Part shown: piece after piece, positions 1-5,154 of the stretch
Layout: the number at the start of each line of letters is the position of its first letter
Numbering within the stretch: position 1 is the first letter of the stretch
Assembly: GCA_030613285.1 (NCBI GenBank)
Contig: JAUWME010000148.1
Span: 1 to 6,340, forward strand
DNA length: 6,340 nt
Source of the DNA: Candidatus Zymogenus sp.
GTDB taxonomy: Bacteria; Desulfobacterota; Zymogenia; Zymogenales; Zymogenaceae
Reading direction: 5' to 3'
Position numbers and translations under genes: made by a program
The notes under the pieces: generated by a model
Told to the model about the DNA's origin: nothing
Databases searched by the model: none
Seen by the model: the letters and a program-made list of their open reading frames with translations, nothing else

Positions 1-476
1 TATCCCTCGATGTCTGTAACAACCTTGACTACATTTGGCGAAAAGAGATCGCCCTCCTCTTTGATGTCGGTGGATAAGGTTGACATTTTAAGGTCGGGAT
101 CATCAAGGAGAGGTTTGACGGCCTCGTCAATCGCCCACGGCTCTATGGCCGCCTCGTCCCCTTGAACATTCACAACGATGTCACATTCAATATCTTTAAT
201 GGCTTGACCAATACGGTCGGTCCCTGTCTTGTGTTCCTTGGATGTCATGACAACTTCATCGCAAAAGGGGGTGTCTGCGTTATTGATTATTTCGTTAATT
301 TTGTCGGCAATTCTATCGTCATCTGTGGCAACGATGGTTCTATCTACCGTCTTTGCCAAGGCAGTTCTTCTGGCAACATGCTCGATTATCGGCTTCCCAT
401 CAAGTAATGTTAGGAGTTTTCCGGGAAATCTTACCGAGTCATATCTTGCCGGAATTACCGCAACTACATATGCCAA
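1..476 (-). CDS. kdsB: 3-deoxy-manno-octulosonate cytidylyltransferase (CMP-Kdo synthetase), 3' end cut by window
   Basis: This enzyme activates Kdo with CTP, giving CMP-Kdo and pyrophosphate, in the cytosol. The product feeds the lipid A-Kdo core of lipopolysaccharide. The visible 158 residues carry the N-terminal nucleotide-binding hallmarks in order: VIPARYDSVRFPGK at about 7-20, GKPIIEHV at 27-34, IVATDDDRI at 48-56, HKTGTDRI at 82-89 and VNVQGDEA at 102-109, whose Asp is the expected metal ligand. Most relatives have Pro after QGDE, whereas this one has Ala. The family is about 240-260 residues long, so roughly the last 90 lie beyond position 1. No ATG is available: an in-frame TAA lies only seven codons upstream. 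TTG at 474-476 is the only sensible start, with a GGTGGGGA ribosome-binding site about 7 nt upstream. The family call is very secure and the start is good. Confidence 0.95.
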   Translation of the reverse strand, partial: MAYVVAVIPARYDSVRFPGKLLTLLDGKPIIEHVARRTALAKTVDRTIVATDDDRIADKINEIINNADTPFCDEVVMTSKEHKTGTDRIGQAIKDIECDIVVNVQGDEAAIEPWAIDEAVKPLLDDPDLKMSTLSTDIKEEGDLFSPNVVKVVTDIEG

Positions 477-578
477 ATTCTCATCCCCACCATTTTATTA
501 TTATAATTAGCTCTTTAAAGACTACAACTGTATCATTCCACCTTACAACCAATCCCAATCGGCCCCTCTCAATGAACT

Positions 579-608
579 AAAATACAACGACATTGTCAAT
601 GTTGTCAA
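579..608 (-). promoter_or_regulatory. Candidate sigma-70 promoter of kdsB with palindrome in the spacer
   Basis: Read on the minus strand, a perfect -35 box TTGACA (603-608) is followed by an 18-nt spacer and the -10-like TATTTT (579-584). Transcription would start near 572, leaving a leader of about 95 nt before the TTG start of kdsB. The spacer contains the perfect dyad ACATTG-A-CAATGT (590-602), which lies where a repressor could block RNA polymerase. The -10 matches only 4 of 6 positions, so the promoter call is moderate and the operator idea is inference. Confidence 0.5.
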
Positions 609-692
609 GGGGGAAAATAAAATACATAGATCGACAAAACCGGTTCTTCCGTTTTTTGAGTACCTAAACGATATTTTTTTAAACGGGGAAAA

Positions 693-785
693 ATGTTATT
701 TTGGCTTAAAGATTTAATGGCATTTCATAACCAGAAGTATTCAGCTGTTTTCCGAGGAGTAATTGAAACCATTTTTTCCGCCTAA
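693..785 (+). CDS. Doubtful 30-residue reading frame with a ribosome-binding-like site
   Basis: A 30-codon frame starts at ATG 693, preceded by ACGGGGAAAA, and ends at TAA 783-785, only 8 bp before the inverted-repeat element. The peptide begins MLFWLKDLM and ends ETIFSA. Its start loosely recalls the N-terminus of MraY (ML.WL...), but it is far too short for an alignment to mean anything. It may be a chance frame, a leader peptide or the stub of a broken gene. I do not recognise it with any confidence. Confidence 0.15.
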   Translation: MLFWLKDLMAFHNQKYSAVFRGVIETIFSA

Positions 786-792
786 TTGCTAT

Positions 793-904
793 GTTAGCAG
801 AATCTCTAAAGAATTTTGTTAAGGGTCTCGGTCGCCAGAGGCGACGGCCCGATATTTATTCCGTTGGGGGGGCCGCCCTTGACAAAATTCGAGATTCTGC
901 TACC
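793..904. repeat. Long imperfect inverted repeat able to fold as a three-way junction (MITE-like or structured RNA)
   Basis: The left arm runs from 796 to 825 (AGCAGAATCTC, an extra TAAA, then GAATTTTGTTAAGGG). The right arm, 876-901, reads CCCTTGACAAAATTC then GAGATTCTGCT. They pair over about 26 bp, with one T/C difference (a G-U pair in RNA) and the 4-nt insertion. Between the arms lie two smaller hairpins: GTCGCC/GGCGAC (831-836/840-845, loop AGA) and GGCCC/GGGCC (846-850/870-874). Together they make a closed three-way junction. There is no transposase. The shape suits a non-autonomous mobile repeat or a REP/BIME-type element, and also a structured RNA. The 61-residue frame across it is an accident of the repeat. 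Confidence 0.75.
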
Positions 905-1020
905 CTCAAATCTATCACCTGTATATACAAAAAGTTTCTAAAAAGTACATCTTTCTTTTTCTTGAGCACGCATTAATCGGGTGAACCATAAAACTGTCCC
1001 CGTTGACAAGACCTCAAAAA

Positions 1021-2145
1021 TTAGTGACGAATTTCAATCGTTGAGCCACGCTTTATCACCTTCAACAATTTTTCGAGGTGTTCGTTATGCAGCCTTATGC
1101 ACCCCCGCGAAGTCGGCGTTCCAATCTTCTCTGGCTCGTTGGTTCCGTGCAGCCCAATCCCCGTCCAGGGCTGGGTGGCAAGCCTGATAAACCACGGACC
1201 GTAGGCATATTCGCCTTCAAATATCCACGATGAGCTGTCCTCGATGGAAACTACCTTGAACGTCCCTTCTGGTGTGCGGTTATCGCCCACTTCCTTCTTG
1301 TCTCCAAGATCCTGATTTTTTCCAATACCGACGGGGTACTCAAACAGAAGATTTCCTGAAAGGTCATAGCCTCTGAGCATAAAATCTGTTTTTTTGATCA
1401 CTATTCTGATTTCGGGAATGTCTTCATCTCTCGTAAGGCCAAGCCGCGCCTTTGTTCTGGGATCGAACTCGAGACCCAGAACCACAACTACATCCTTTAG
1501 ATTTTCAACAGCTGTCATTTTACCGTAGCCCACGGCTTCTCGTACCTCATTGGCCACCTTCAAAAGCTCCGCTGGGTAATAAATCTGGGTCTCATAGGAG
1601 TGGCGGTCTGCATCGTCTGGAGTGTAAAACTTATATTTTTTTGAGAGATTATTATCGATATCCACCGAGATTCTCTTGGCAAGCCCCCTTCTTCTGGTAG
1701 AGTTTAGAACCAGAATCATATTCTCCACATTGAGAGTCTCAAACGTCGGCACCACCGCATCCATTCCAAGGATAATCTGAATATTTCCCTCAGAAACCTC
1801 CTCCTGCGGTAAAAGCTTTCCCACCGTAACAATCTCTAAAATATCCTTTGCAAAATCCTCGTCTGCGGGATTAAAAAGAATCTCCGTTTCGACCTTATAG
1901 TCCGAAAGATTTTTTGGCTCCCCAACAATATATTCGTTTTCCACAAGGCTTTTGTTCACCTCTCTGGCAAGCCCCTTGACGCCGACCTTCGTACAATAGG
2001 CTCTGGCTCCGTTATATACATTCACCATAGGCTTTGTCCTATTTGGAATTATCGGCGAGCCGCAACCGATGAGATAGAGAATTGCAAAAACCACAAGACA
2101 AGAGATTACAATCTTCAATTTATAAAAGCTGACTTTTTTTATCAT
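1021..2145 (-). CDS. L,D-transpeptidase lipoprotein: two LytR_C-like domains plus YkuD catalytic domain
   Basis: This is a 374-residue predicted lipoprotein of the cell envelope. Residues 1-27 form a signal peptide (basic MIKK start, hydrophobic core) ending in the lipobox LIGC, with lipidated Cys28. Gly at +2 gives no inner-membrane retention signal, so an outer-membrane location is inferred. Residues 41-129 and 143-224 each resemble the LytR C-terminal domain: a V.V.N start, a GLA.....L helix, an ET.I/ETQI strand and a final VVLG/IILG. Residues 246-374 form the YkuD domain, with HGT (His333) and SRGCIRL (catalytic Cys349). The family makes 3-3 peptidoglycan cross-links or attaches proteins to peptidoglycan. 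The start at 2145 follows GGAGGTG. An in-frame ATG at 2229 overlaps the promoter -10 box and cannot be used by that transcript. Confidence 0.93.
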   Translation of the reverse strand: MIKKVSFYKLKIVISCLVVFAILYLIGCGSPIIPNRTKPMVNVYNGARAYCTKVGVKGLAREVNKSLVENEYIVGEPKNLSDYKVETEILFNPADEDFAKDILEIVTVGKLLPQEEVSEGNIQIILGMDAVVPTFETLNVENMILVLNSTRRRGLAKRISVDIDNNLSKKYKFYTPDDADRHSYETQIYYPAELLKVANEVREAVGYGKMTAVENLKDVVVVLGLEFDPRTKARLGLTRDEDIPEIRIVIKKTDFMLRGYDLSGNLLFEYPVGIGKNQDLGDKKEVGDNRTPEGTFKVVSIEDSSSWIFEGEYAYGPWFIRLATQPWTGIGLHGTNEPEKIGTPTSRGCIRLHNEHLEKLLKVIKRGSTIEIRH

Positions 2146-2227
2146 CTTTGTGACACCTCCAACATACCCCTCAAATTTCTTTTTAATACCTACTTTTGTC
2201 GTTCTAATCATAAATAACCAATTTTGC

Positions 2228-2257
2228 ATTATAGTTTAAGTAACCTGCAATTGTCAA
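2228..2257 (-). promoter_or_regulatory. Consensus sigma-70 promoter of the L,D-transpeptidase gene
   Basis: On the minus strand, perfect TTGACA (2252-2257) and perfect TATAAT (2228-2233) boxes are separated by 18 nt. Transcription would begin near 2221, about 75 nt before the ATG at 2145. This is the strongest promoter-like sequence in the window and also decides the gene start, because the upstream ATG codon at 2227-2229 overlaps the -10 box. Confidence 0.8.
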
Positions 2258-2277
2258 CAAAAACCGCTATGCTTGCA

Positions 2278-2295
2278 TCAATATAGCAATATTGA
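2278..2295. promoter_or_regulatory. Dyad symmetry upstream of the L,D-transpeptidase promoter
   Basis: A perfect inverted repeat TCAATAT-AGCA-ATATTGA (7-bp arms, 4-bp centre) ends 21 bp upstream of the -35 box at 2252-2257, in the divergent control region. Its position would suit an activator or repressor site. It is AT-rich, so chance is a real alternative. Confidence 0.3.
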
Positions 2296-2302
2296 ATTAA
2301 CT

Positions 2303-2318
2303 AAGACAGCGCTATCTT
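2303..2318. promoter_or_regulatory. 16-bp near-perfect palindrome in the divergent control region
   Basis: AAGACAGCGCTATCTT is symmetric except for one position pair (C/A) and has the AGCGCT core at its centre. It lies 7 bp from the dyad at 2278-2295, so the two could form a pair of regulator sites between the divergent genes. No known regulator motif is recognised. Confidence 0.35.
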
Positions 2319-2461
2319 CTTAAATGATCTTGTTAGTCCTCAATTCAAATATATAAAAATTTTTAAAACCGTAAATAAGCGGAACCTCATTTATTGTATC
2401 TCTTTACCTAAAAAGCCCTTCTTCAAACCTCAATTTATTTTACATTTCCCTTAATAATTTA

Positions 2462-2490
2462 TTTACAAAAGAAACAAATTATAGTATAAT
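2462..2490 (+). promoter_or_regulatory. Sigma-70 promoter of the MglA-like GTPase gene
   Basis: TTTACA (2462-2467), a 17-nt spacer and perfect TATAAT (2485-2490) give a near-consensus promoter. Transcription is expected near 2497, so the message would start about 3 nt before the TTG at 2500 and about 27 nt before the ATG at 2524. No clear Shine-Dalgarno precedes either codon. Confidence 0.75.
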
Positions 2491-2523
2491 TCTTTAAATT
2501 TGCCTATAAATGCGGTTTCATTT

Positions 2524-3120
2524 ATGCGAGTAAACTTTCAGAAAAAAGAGATGATCATGAAGATCGTCTATTTTGGGCCGAGCCAAGGGGGAAAAACCAC
2601 AAACCTCCAGCAAGTCCATTCTCATCTTTCGCCAGAAGTTAAGGGACGGTTCATGTCCATCAACACCCAGGAAGACAGGACGCTCTTCTTTGATTTTTTT
2701 GATGTCACAACATCGGCAAAAATACGCGGTGGTCGAATCAAGATACGCTTCGAGCTTTACACGGTACCGGGCCAAGTTAAATATGAGGAGACCAGAAGGC
2801 TTGTGATGAAAGGGGCGGACGGCGTTGTCTTCGTCTCCGATTCACAGGACGATAAATTGGCCGAAAACATTTATTCAAGAGCAGATTTGGACGAAGTGCT
2901 TATGCATTATCGCCAAGACCCGAAAACCTTCCCCACCGTTATTCAGTACAACAAGCAGGATCTTCCAAACATCACACCGCTTGACAAACTCAGAAAGGCT
3001 ATAAACCCCAGAAACAACCCCGATTTTAGATCTGTCGCCATAAAAGGCTATAACGTCATGGAAACCTTAAACAAGTTGTCGTCAGAGATAATAAGGGTAA
3101 ACAGAAAAAGATTCGCTTAA
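2524..3120 (+). CDS. MglA-family Ras-like small GTPase
   Basis: This is a 198-residue cytosolic GTP-binding switch of the bacterial MglA type, a family known for setting front-rear polarity and directing motility machinery. G motifs seen: P-loop GPSQGGKT at 18-25 (Lys24); EDRTLFFDF around 50-58, with the Arg52-Thr53 pair typical of MglA; G3 as TVPGQ at 80-84, with Thr in place of the usual Ras Asp and Gln84 as the likely catalytic glutamine; G4 NKQD at 143-146; and an AIKGYNV segment at about 172-178 in the G5 position. With the 2524 start, the protein lines up to within a residue or two with Myxococcus MglA (about 195 residues) at both ends. An in-frame TTG at 2500 would add 8 residues. No MglB-type roadblock partner gene is visible. 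The family is sure, but the process it controls here is not shown. Confidence 0.93.
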   Translation: MRVNFQKKEMIMKIVYFGPSQGGKTTNLQQVHSHLSPEVKGRFMSINTQEDRTLFFDFFDVTTSAKIRGGRIKIRFELYTVPGQVKYEETRRLVMKGADGVVFVSDSQDDKLAENIYSRADLDEVLMHYRQDPKTFPTVIQYNKQDLPNITPLDKLRKAINPRNNPDFRSVAIKGYNVMETLNKLSSEIIRVNRKRFA

Positions 3121-3251
3121 CCCCCCCTACCCCCCAAGTTTCTTCTATATTTGCCTCTCCACTTGAATGCCCCCACTGGAATACTCCTGCTTGAATCCCT
3201 TCGTCCTTAAATTTAATTCCTTACCCCCCCACTATTTTGCTTATTATTATC

Positions 3252-3280
3252 TTGAATTTAGCAGTTTCTTGTAATAAAAT
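3252..3280 (+). promoter_or_regulatory. Candidate promoter of the STAS-like gene
   Basis: TTGAAT (3252-3257), a 17-nt spacer and TAAAAT (3275-3280) match 4 and 5 of 6 consensus positions. The predicted start near 3287 leaves a leader of about 57 nt before the ATG at 3344. The sequence from 3121 to here holds C-rich tracts (3121-3135, 3231-3237) but no clear terminator hairpin after the GTPase gene. Confidence 0.5.
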
Positions 3281-3343
3281 GGGGTTGTATTGCTTAGTGA
3301 CAATATTTGTGTTTTTTATACAATGTTTTTTTGGAGGTGTAGG

Positions 3344-3727
3344 ATGGCTGAAAACTATATATTTAATGTTGATTTGAAAAGAAAAATTATCAAGGAAAAG
3401 ATCATTGGAATGTGGAAAAAGGAGATTGCTGTTCAATATAACGAGGATTTCAAAAAAGCCGTGGCCCCACTTATTAATGAATCGTGGTCAAAACTCGTTG
3501 ATCTTTCAGAATGGGTAGTCTCCGATCAGGACACAGTTGATGAAATTGGAAAGCACCTCAAGTGGACACTCGACAACAATATGGCTTTCTCCGCCAATAT
3601 TGTCCCGGTCTCAGCGAAGAGACTTCAACTGAAAAGGATGTTTGTGGAAGGGGGGACCGATTCATTTAGCGATGTCTTTGAAACAGAAAAGGCGGCTTTG
3701 GACTGGCTGAAAGAAAAGGGATTCTAA
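3344..3727 (+). CDS. Small STAS/SpoIIAA-like protein of unknown function
   Basis: This is a 127-residue protein with no signal peptide or membrane segment, so it is probably cytosolic. The layout suggests a STAS/SpoIIAA-like alpha-beta fold: strand YIFNVDLKRKIIKEKIIG (5-22); a helix with KKAVAPLI (37-44); the core KLVDLSEWVV (50-59), where a DLS segment follows a hydrophobic strand; a helix EIGKHLKWTLDNN (67-79); the strand FSANIVPVS (82-90); then QLKRMF and a closing FETEKAALDWLKEKG (112-126). Such proteins often act as partner-binding or regulatory modules, but no ligand or partner can be named. The start is chosen at ATG 3344 because GGAGG (3333-3337) lies 6 nt upstream. The gene has its own promoter and a terminator-like hairpin, so it is probably monocistronic. 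The coding call is strong and the family call moderate. Confidence 0.85.
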   Translation: MAENYIFNVDLKRKIIKEKIIGMWKKEIAVQYNEDFKKAVAPLINESWSKLVDLSEWVVSDQDTVDEIGKHLKWTLDNNMAFSANIVPVSAKRLQLKRMFVEGGTDSFSDVFETEKAALDWLKEKGF

Positions 3728-3784
3728 CCAATTTATTCGACTGACAAACAAGGTATTGAGAAATAGAAATTCCAGAGTTAATAG

Positions 3785-3815
3785 CAAAGCCCTCCTTTTT
3801 AAACGGGGGGCTTTG
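3785..3815 (+). terminator. Terminator-like hairpin after the STAS-like gene
   Basis: CAAAGCCCTCC (3785-3795) and GGGGGGCTTTG (3805-3815) form an 11-bp GC-rich stem with one G-U pair and a 9-nt loop. It starts 57 bp after the stop codon. The T-run that follows is poor (TTG only), so it is either a weak intrinsic terminator or a 3'-end stabilising hairpin. Confidence 0.6.
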
Positions 3816-3832
3816 TTGAATGATCAAATTCA

Positions 3833-3860
3833 TTGCATTTTAGTGATATCATTGTATAAT
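3833..3860 (+). promoter_or_regulatory. Candidate promoter upstream of the exported-protein gene
   Basis: TTGCAT (3833-3838), a 16-nt spacer and perfect TATAAT (3855-3860). The predicted start near 3867 would give an unusually long leader of about 200 nt before the ATG at 4068. The -35 matches 4 of 6 positions. Confidence 0.5.
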
Positions 3861-3866
3861 GCATTT

Positions 3867-4067
3867 GGTAATCTGTTGATAGAAAAAATGAGATTGCACC
3901 GGTATTAGTCCAACCGAGTAAAGTCGGCATCTTGCCAGCTGGGTGGGAAGCAATATACAGTTTAGGGATATTGGCCCTGTTTCAATTTGGAGCAAAAGCC
4001 TATCTGTTTTTGCAACATTTAAGAAACTCTAATTTGAGATGATTTATTAAAAGTTAAAGGAGAAATC
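3867..4067 (+). promoter_or_regulatory. Long, possibly structured 5' leader of the exported-protein gene
   Basis: Between the candidate promoter and the ATG at 4068 there is no reading frame worth calling, but there are several possible short stems. An outer ATTGC/GCAAT (3893-3897/3950-3954) encloses CCGA/TCGG (3914-3917/3924-3927, loop GTAAAG) and CTTGCCA/TGGGAAG (3931-3937/3944-3950, one G-G mismatch; G3950 is shared with the outer stem). Downstream are AGGG/CCCT (3964-3967/3975-3978) and GCAAAA/TTTTGC (3992-3997/4008-4013). I could not match it to a riboswitch class I know. A regulatory RNA is possible, and so is unstructured AT-rich leader. Confidence 0.25.
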
Positions 4068-4832
4068 ATGAAAAGAAGCCTGTTTCTGCTAACTCTGATT
4101 TTAGTGGTTTTTAGTATATCCACATGCTATTCAGGAGATATAGTTATAACCTCAGGCGAGAACAAGATCGGAAAGGATATTACCCTCATAGTTGAAGCAG
4201 GAGAGCACTATACCCATCCGCTGAAAATCATGAAGTTTATCACTGTTAAGACAACCCCCCAGATAGTCGTGTGGATTGAAAGCGCTGATGGTAAATATAT
4301 TGAGACAATTTTTGTGACCAGCAGGGCGGGAACCCAAAGTTGGAGAAAGACTCCGGGGGAAGGCGTGCCGGCGGAAAAGCTTAGGAGGAAGACCTCACTG
4401 CCTTACTGGGCACACAAGAGGGGAGTAGTCTATAAGGACGGACTCTATCTTCCCACAAAAGATAATCCTCTCCCCGATACCATCACGTCGGCCAGCCCAA
4501 AGGCGAGTTTTTCCCTAATAACAAAAATTCCTGAGACTCTGGAAAAATTTGTTATTTTGGTTGAATTCAACAATTCCGGTGATTTCAATGAATTTTACAC
4601 CGAGGACTCTAAGCTGGGCGATCCCGGCTACACCGGTGGTCGTTATGCTGGCGGCCAACCTGCAGTTGTCTTTGCGGTGGAAATTGATACGACATCAGAA
4701 ACTAAGACCTATGAGATGAGACTTATTGGACACTCCAGCCCCGACGGAGAAAACGGTAACTTATATGAAGATACATCGAACATGACTACGGGTCTTGATC
4801 TTGCAAAGAAGATAACAGTGAACATTGAATAA
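4068..4832 (+). CDS. Exported protein of unknown function (possibly DUF2271-like)
   Basis: This is a 254-residue protein with an N-terminal export signal: basic MKR, a hydrophobic core to about residue 18, and probable cleavage near CYSGD (20-24). The ISTC before it is a poor lipobox, so a soluble periplasmic protein is more likely than a lipoprotein. The mature part is beta-rich. Segments such as PQIVVWIESADGKYIETIFV (64-83), a LPYWAHKRG stretch (about 112-120) and a DTITSASP segment (about 137-144) recall the uncharacterised periplasmic DUF2271 family. This is recalled by pattern, not searched. No cysteine pairs, CxxCH haem motifs or catalytic triad stand out. The start is well supported by AAAGGAG about 6 nt upstream. 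It has its own promoter and leader and no visible operon partner. Confidence 0.88.
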   Translation: MKRSLFLLTLILVVFSISTCYSGDIVITSGENKIGKDITLIVEAGEHYTHPLKIMKFITVKTTPQIVVWIESADGKYIETIFVTSRAGTQSWRKTPGEGVPAEKLRRKTSLPYWAHKRGVVYKDGLYLPTKDNPLPDTITSASPKASFSLITKIPETLEKFVILVEFNNSGDFNEFYTEDSKLGDPGYTGGRYAGGQPAVVFAVEIDTTSETKTYEMRLIGHSSPDGENGNLYEDTSNMTTGLDLAKKITVNIE

Positions 4833-4883
4833 AAAGCGTTTAACCAAACAAGTGAGAAAATCAGGTATTGTCAGATTTTTTTG

Positions 4884-4997
4884 TGTAAATGCCCAATACC
4901 AGTTCTTTTTGATGTAGGGTATGTAAATGCCCAATTTTATTGTTTTTTGATATAGGGTACGTAAGTGCCCAATACAAGTTCTTCTCTATATAGGGTA
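4884..4997. repeat. Three contiguous 38-bp tandem repeats that form covarying GUAA-capped hairpins
   Basis: Units 4884-4921, 4922-4959 and 4960-4997 follow one another without gaps. Units 1 and 2 share 31 of 38 positions, as do units 1 and 3. Each starts YGTAARTGCCCAAT and ends TAGGGTA after a T-rich middle. At the two unit junctions the end of one and the start of the next pair as a 6-bp hairpin with a GTAA (GNRA) loop: GGGTAT-GTAA-ATGCCC (4917-4932) and GGGTAC-GTAA-GTGCCC (4955-4970). The closing pair changes from T-A to C-G between the two, so pairing is kept although the bases differ. A fourth partial unit (from 4998) has lost the pairing. Confidence 0.85.
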
Positions 4998-5011
4998 CGT
5001 AAATTTCATAT

Positions 5012-5037
5012 TTTCCCTTTCCGTAAGGAAAGGGAGA
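5012..5037. other. GUAA-tetraloop hairpin next to the tandem repeats
   Basis: TTTCCCTTTCC (5012-5022) pairs with GGAAAGGGAGA (5027-5037) over 11 bp with one G-U pair, capped by GTAA (5023-5026). No T-run follows on the plus strand and only AAAATATG on the minus strand, so it is not a good intrinsic terminator. Its loop is the same GNRA sequence as in the two repeat hairpins just upstream. Confidence 0.6.
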
Positions 5038-5122
5038 TTCTTACGCACTTTTCCTGCAGGGCTTGTTCTCCAATATAATTCCATTTTAGGTACATACGCC
5101 TAAAGGGATAAACAGAAAATTA

Positions 5123-5154
5123 TTGGGGGCTAACCTTTCATGGTTGGCCCCCAA
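5123..5154. terminator. Bidirectional intrinsic terminator between convergent genes
   Basis: TTGGGGGCTAACC (5123-5135) and GGTTGGCCCCCAA (5142-5154) form a 13-bp GC-rich stem with one G-U pair and a 6-nt loop. On the plus strand it is followed by ATTTTATAA. On the minus strand it is followed by TAATTTTC. It can therefore end both the exported-protein transcript from the left and the AOR-MoaD transcript from the right. Confidence 0.8.

Larger units (their letters stand above)
477..1020. other. Intergenic region between kdsB and the L,D-transpeptidase gene
   Basis: This 544-bp stretch lies between the start of kdsB and the stop of the L,D-transpeptidase gene, both on the minus strand. It contains the kdsB promoter, a short doubtful reading frame (693-785) and a long inverted-repeat element (793-904). 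The rest is AT-rich with no convincing gene. No strong intrinsic terminator is seen after the L,D-transpeptidase stop: only a weak 4-bp dyad (TGTC/GACA near 997-1010) followed by TTTTAT on the minus strand. Confidence 0.6.

Noticed and set aside
162..580. Three plus-strand frames opposite kdsB
   Set aside because: They are antisense shadows of the kdsB frame, which has clear family motifs on the minus strand.
791..976. 61-codon plus-strand frame over the inverted-repeat element
   Set aside because: It runs through both arms and the hairpins of the repeat, has no ribosome-binding site and an arginine-rich composition caused by the GC-rich core; it is a by-product of the repeat.
2146..2229. 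28-residue N-terminal extension of the L,D-transpeptidase starting at 2229
   Set aside because: The upstream ATG overlaps the consensus -10 box, so it would not be in the transcript. The internal ATG at 2145 has a strong GGAGGTG site and directly begins a lipoprotein signal peptide.
3221..3436. 71-codon minus-strand frame
   Set aside because: It crosses the start and ribosome-binding site of the STAS-like gene, is low-complexity AT-rich, and has no recognisable features.
3891..3960. Cyclic di-GMP (GEMM-I) riboswitch
   Set aside because: AACCGAGTAAAGTCGG recalls the first GEMM helix, but the conserved ACGCAAAGCC joining segment and the expected second helix are absent.
4864..4900. GGTATTG/CAATACC as a terminator of the exported-protein gene
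   Set aside because: The stem is only 7 bp with a 23-nt loop, and the T-run lies inside the loop rather than after the stem.
4884..4997. CRISPR array
   Set aside because: The 38-bp units are contiguous and diverge throughout. If the conserved part is taken as a repeat, it is only about 21 bp, with T-rich, mutually similar intervals. No cas gene is present.
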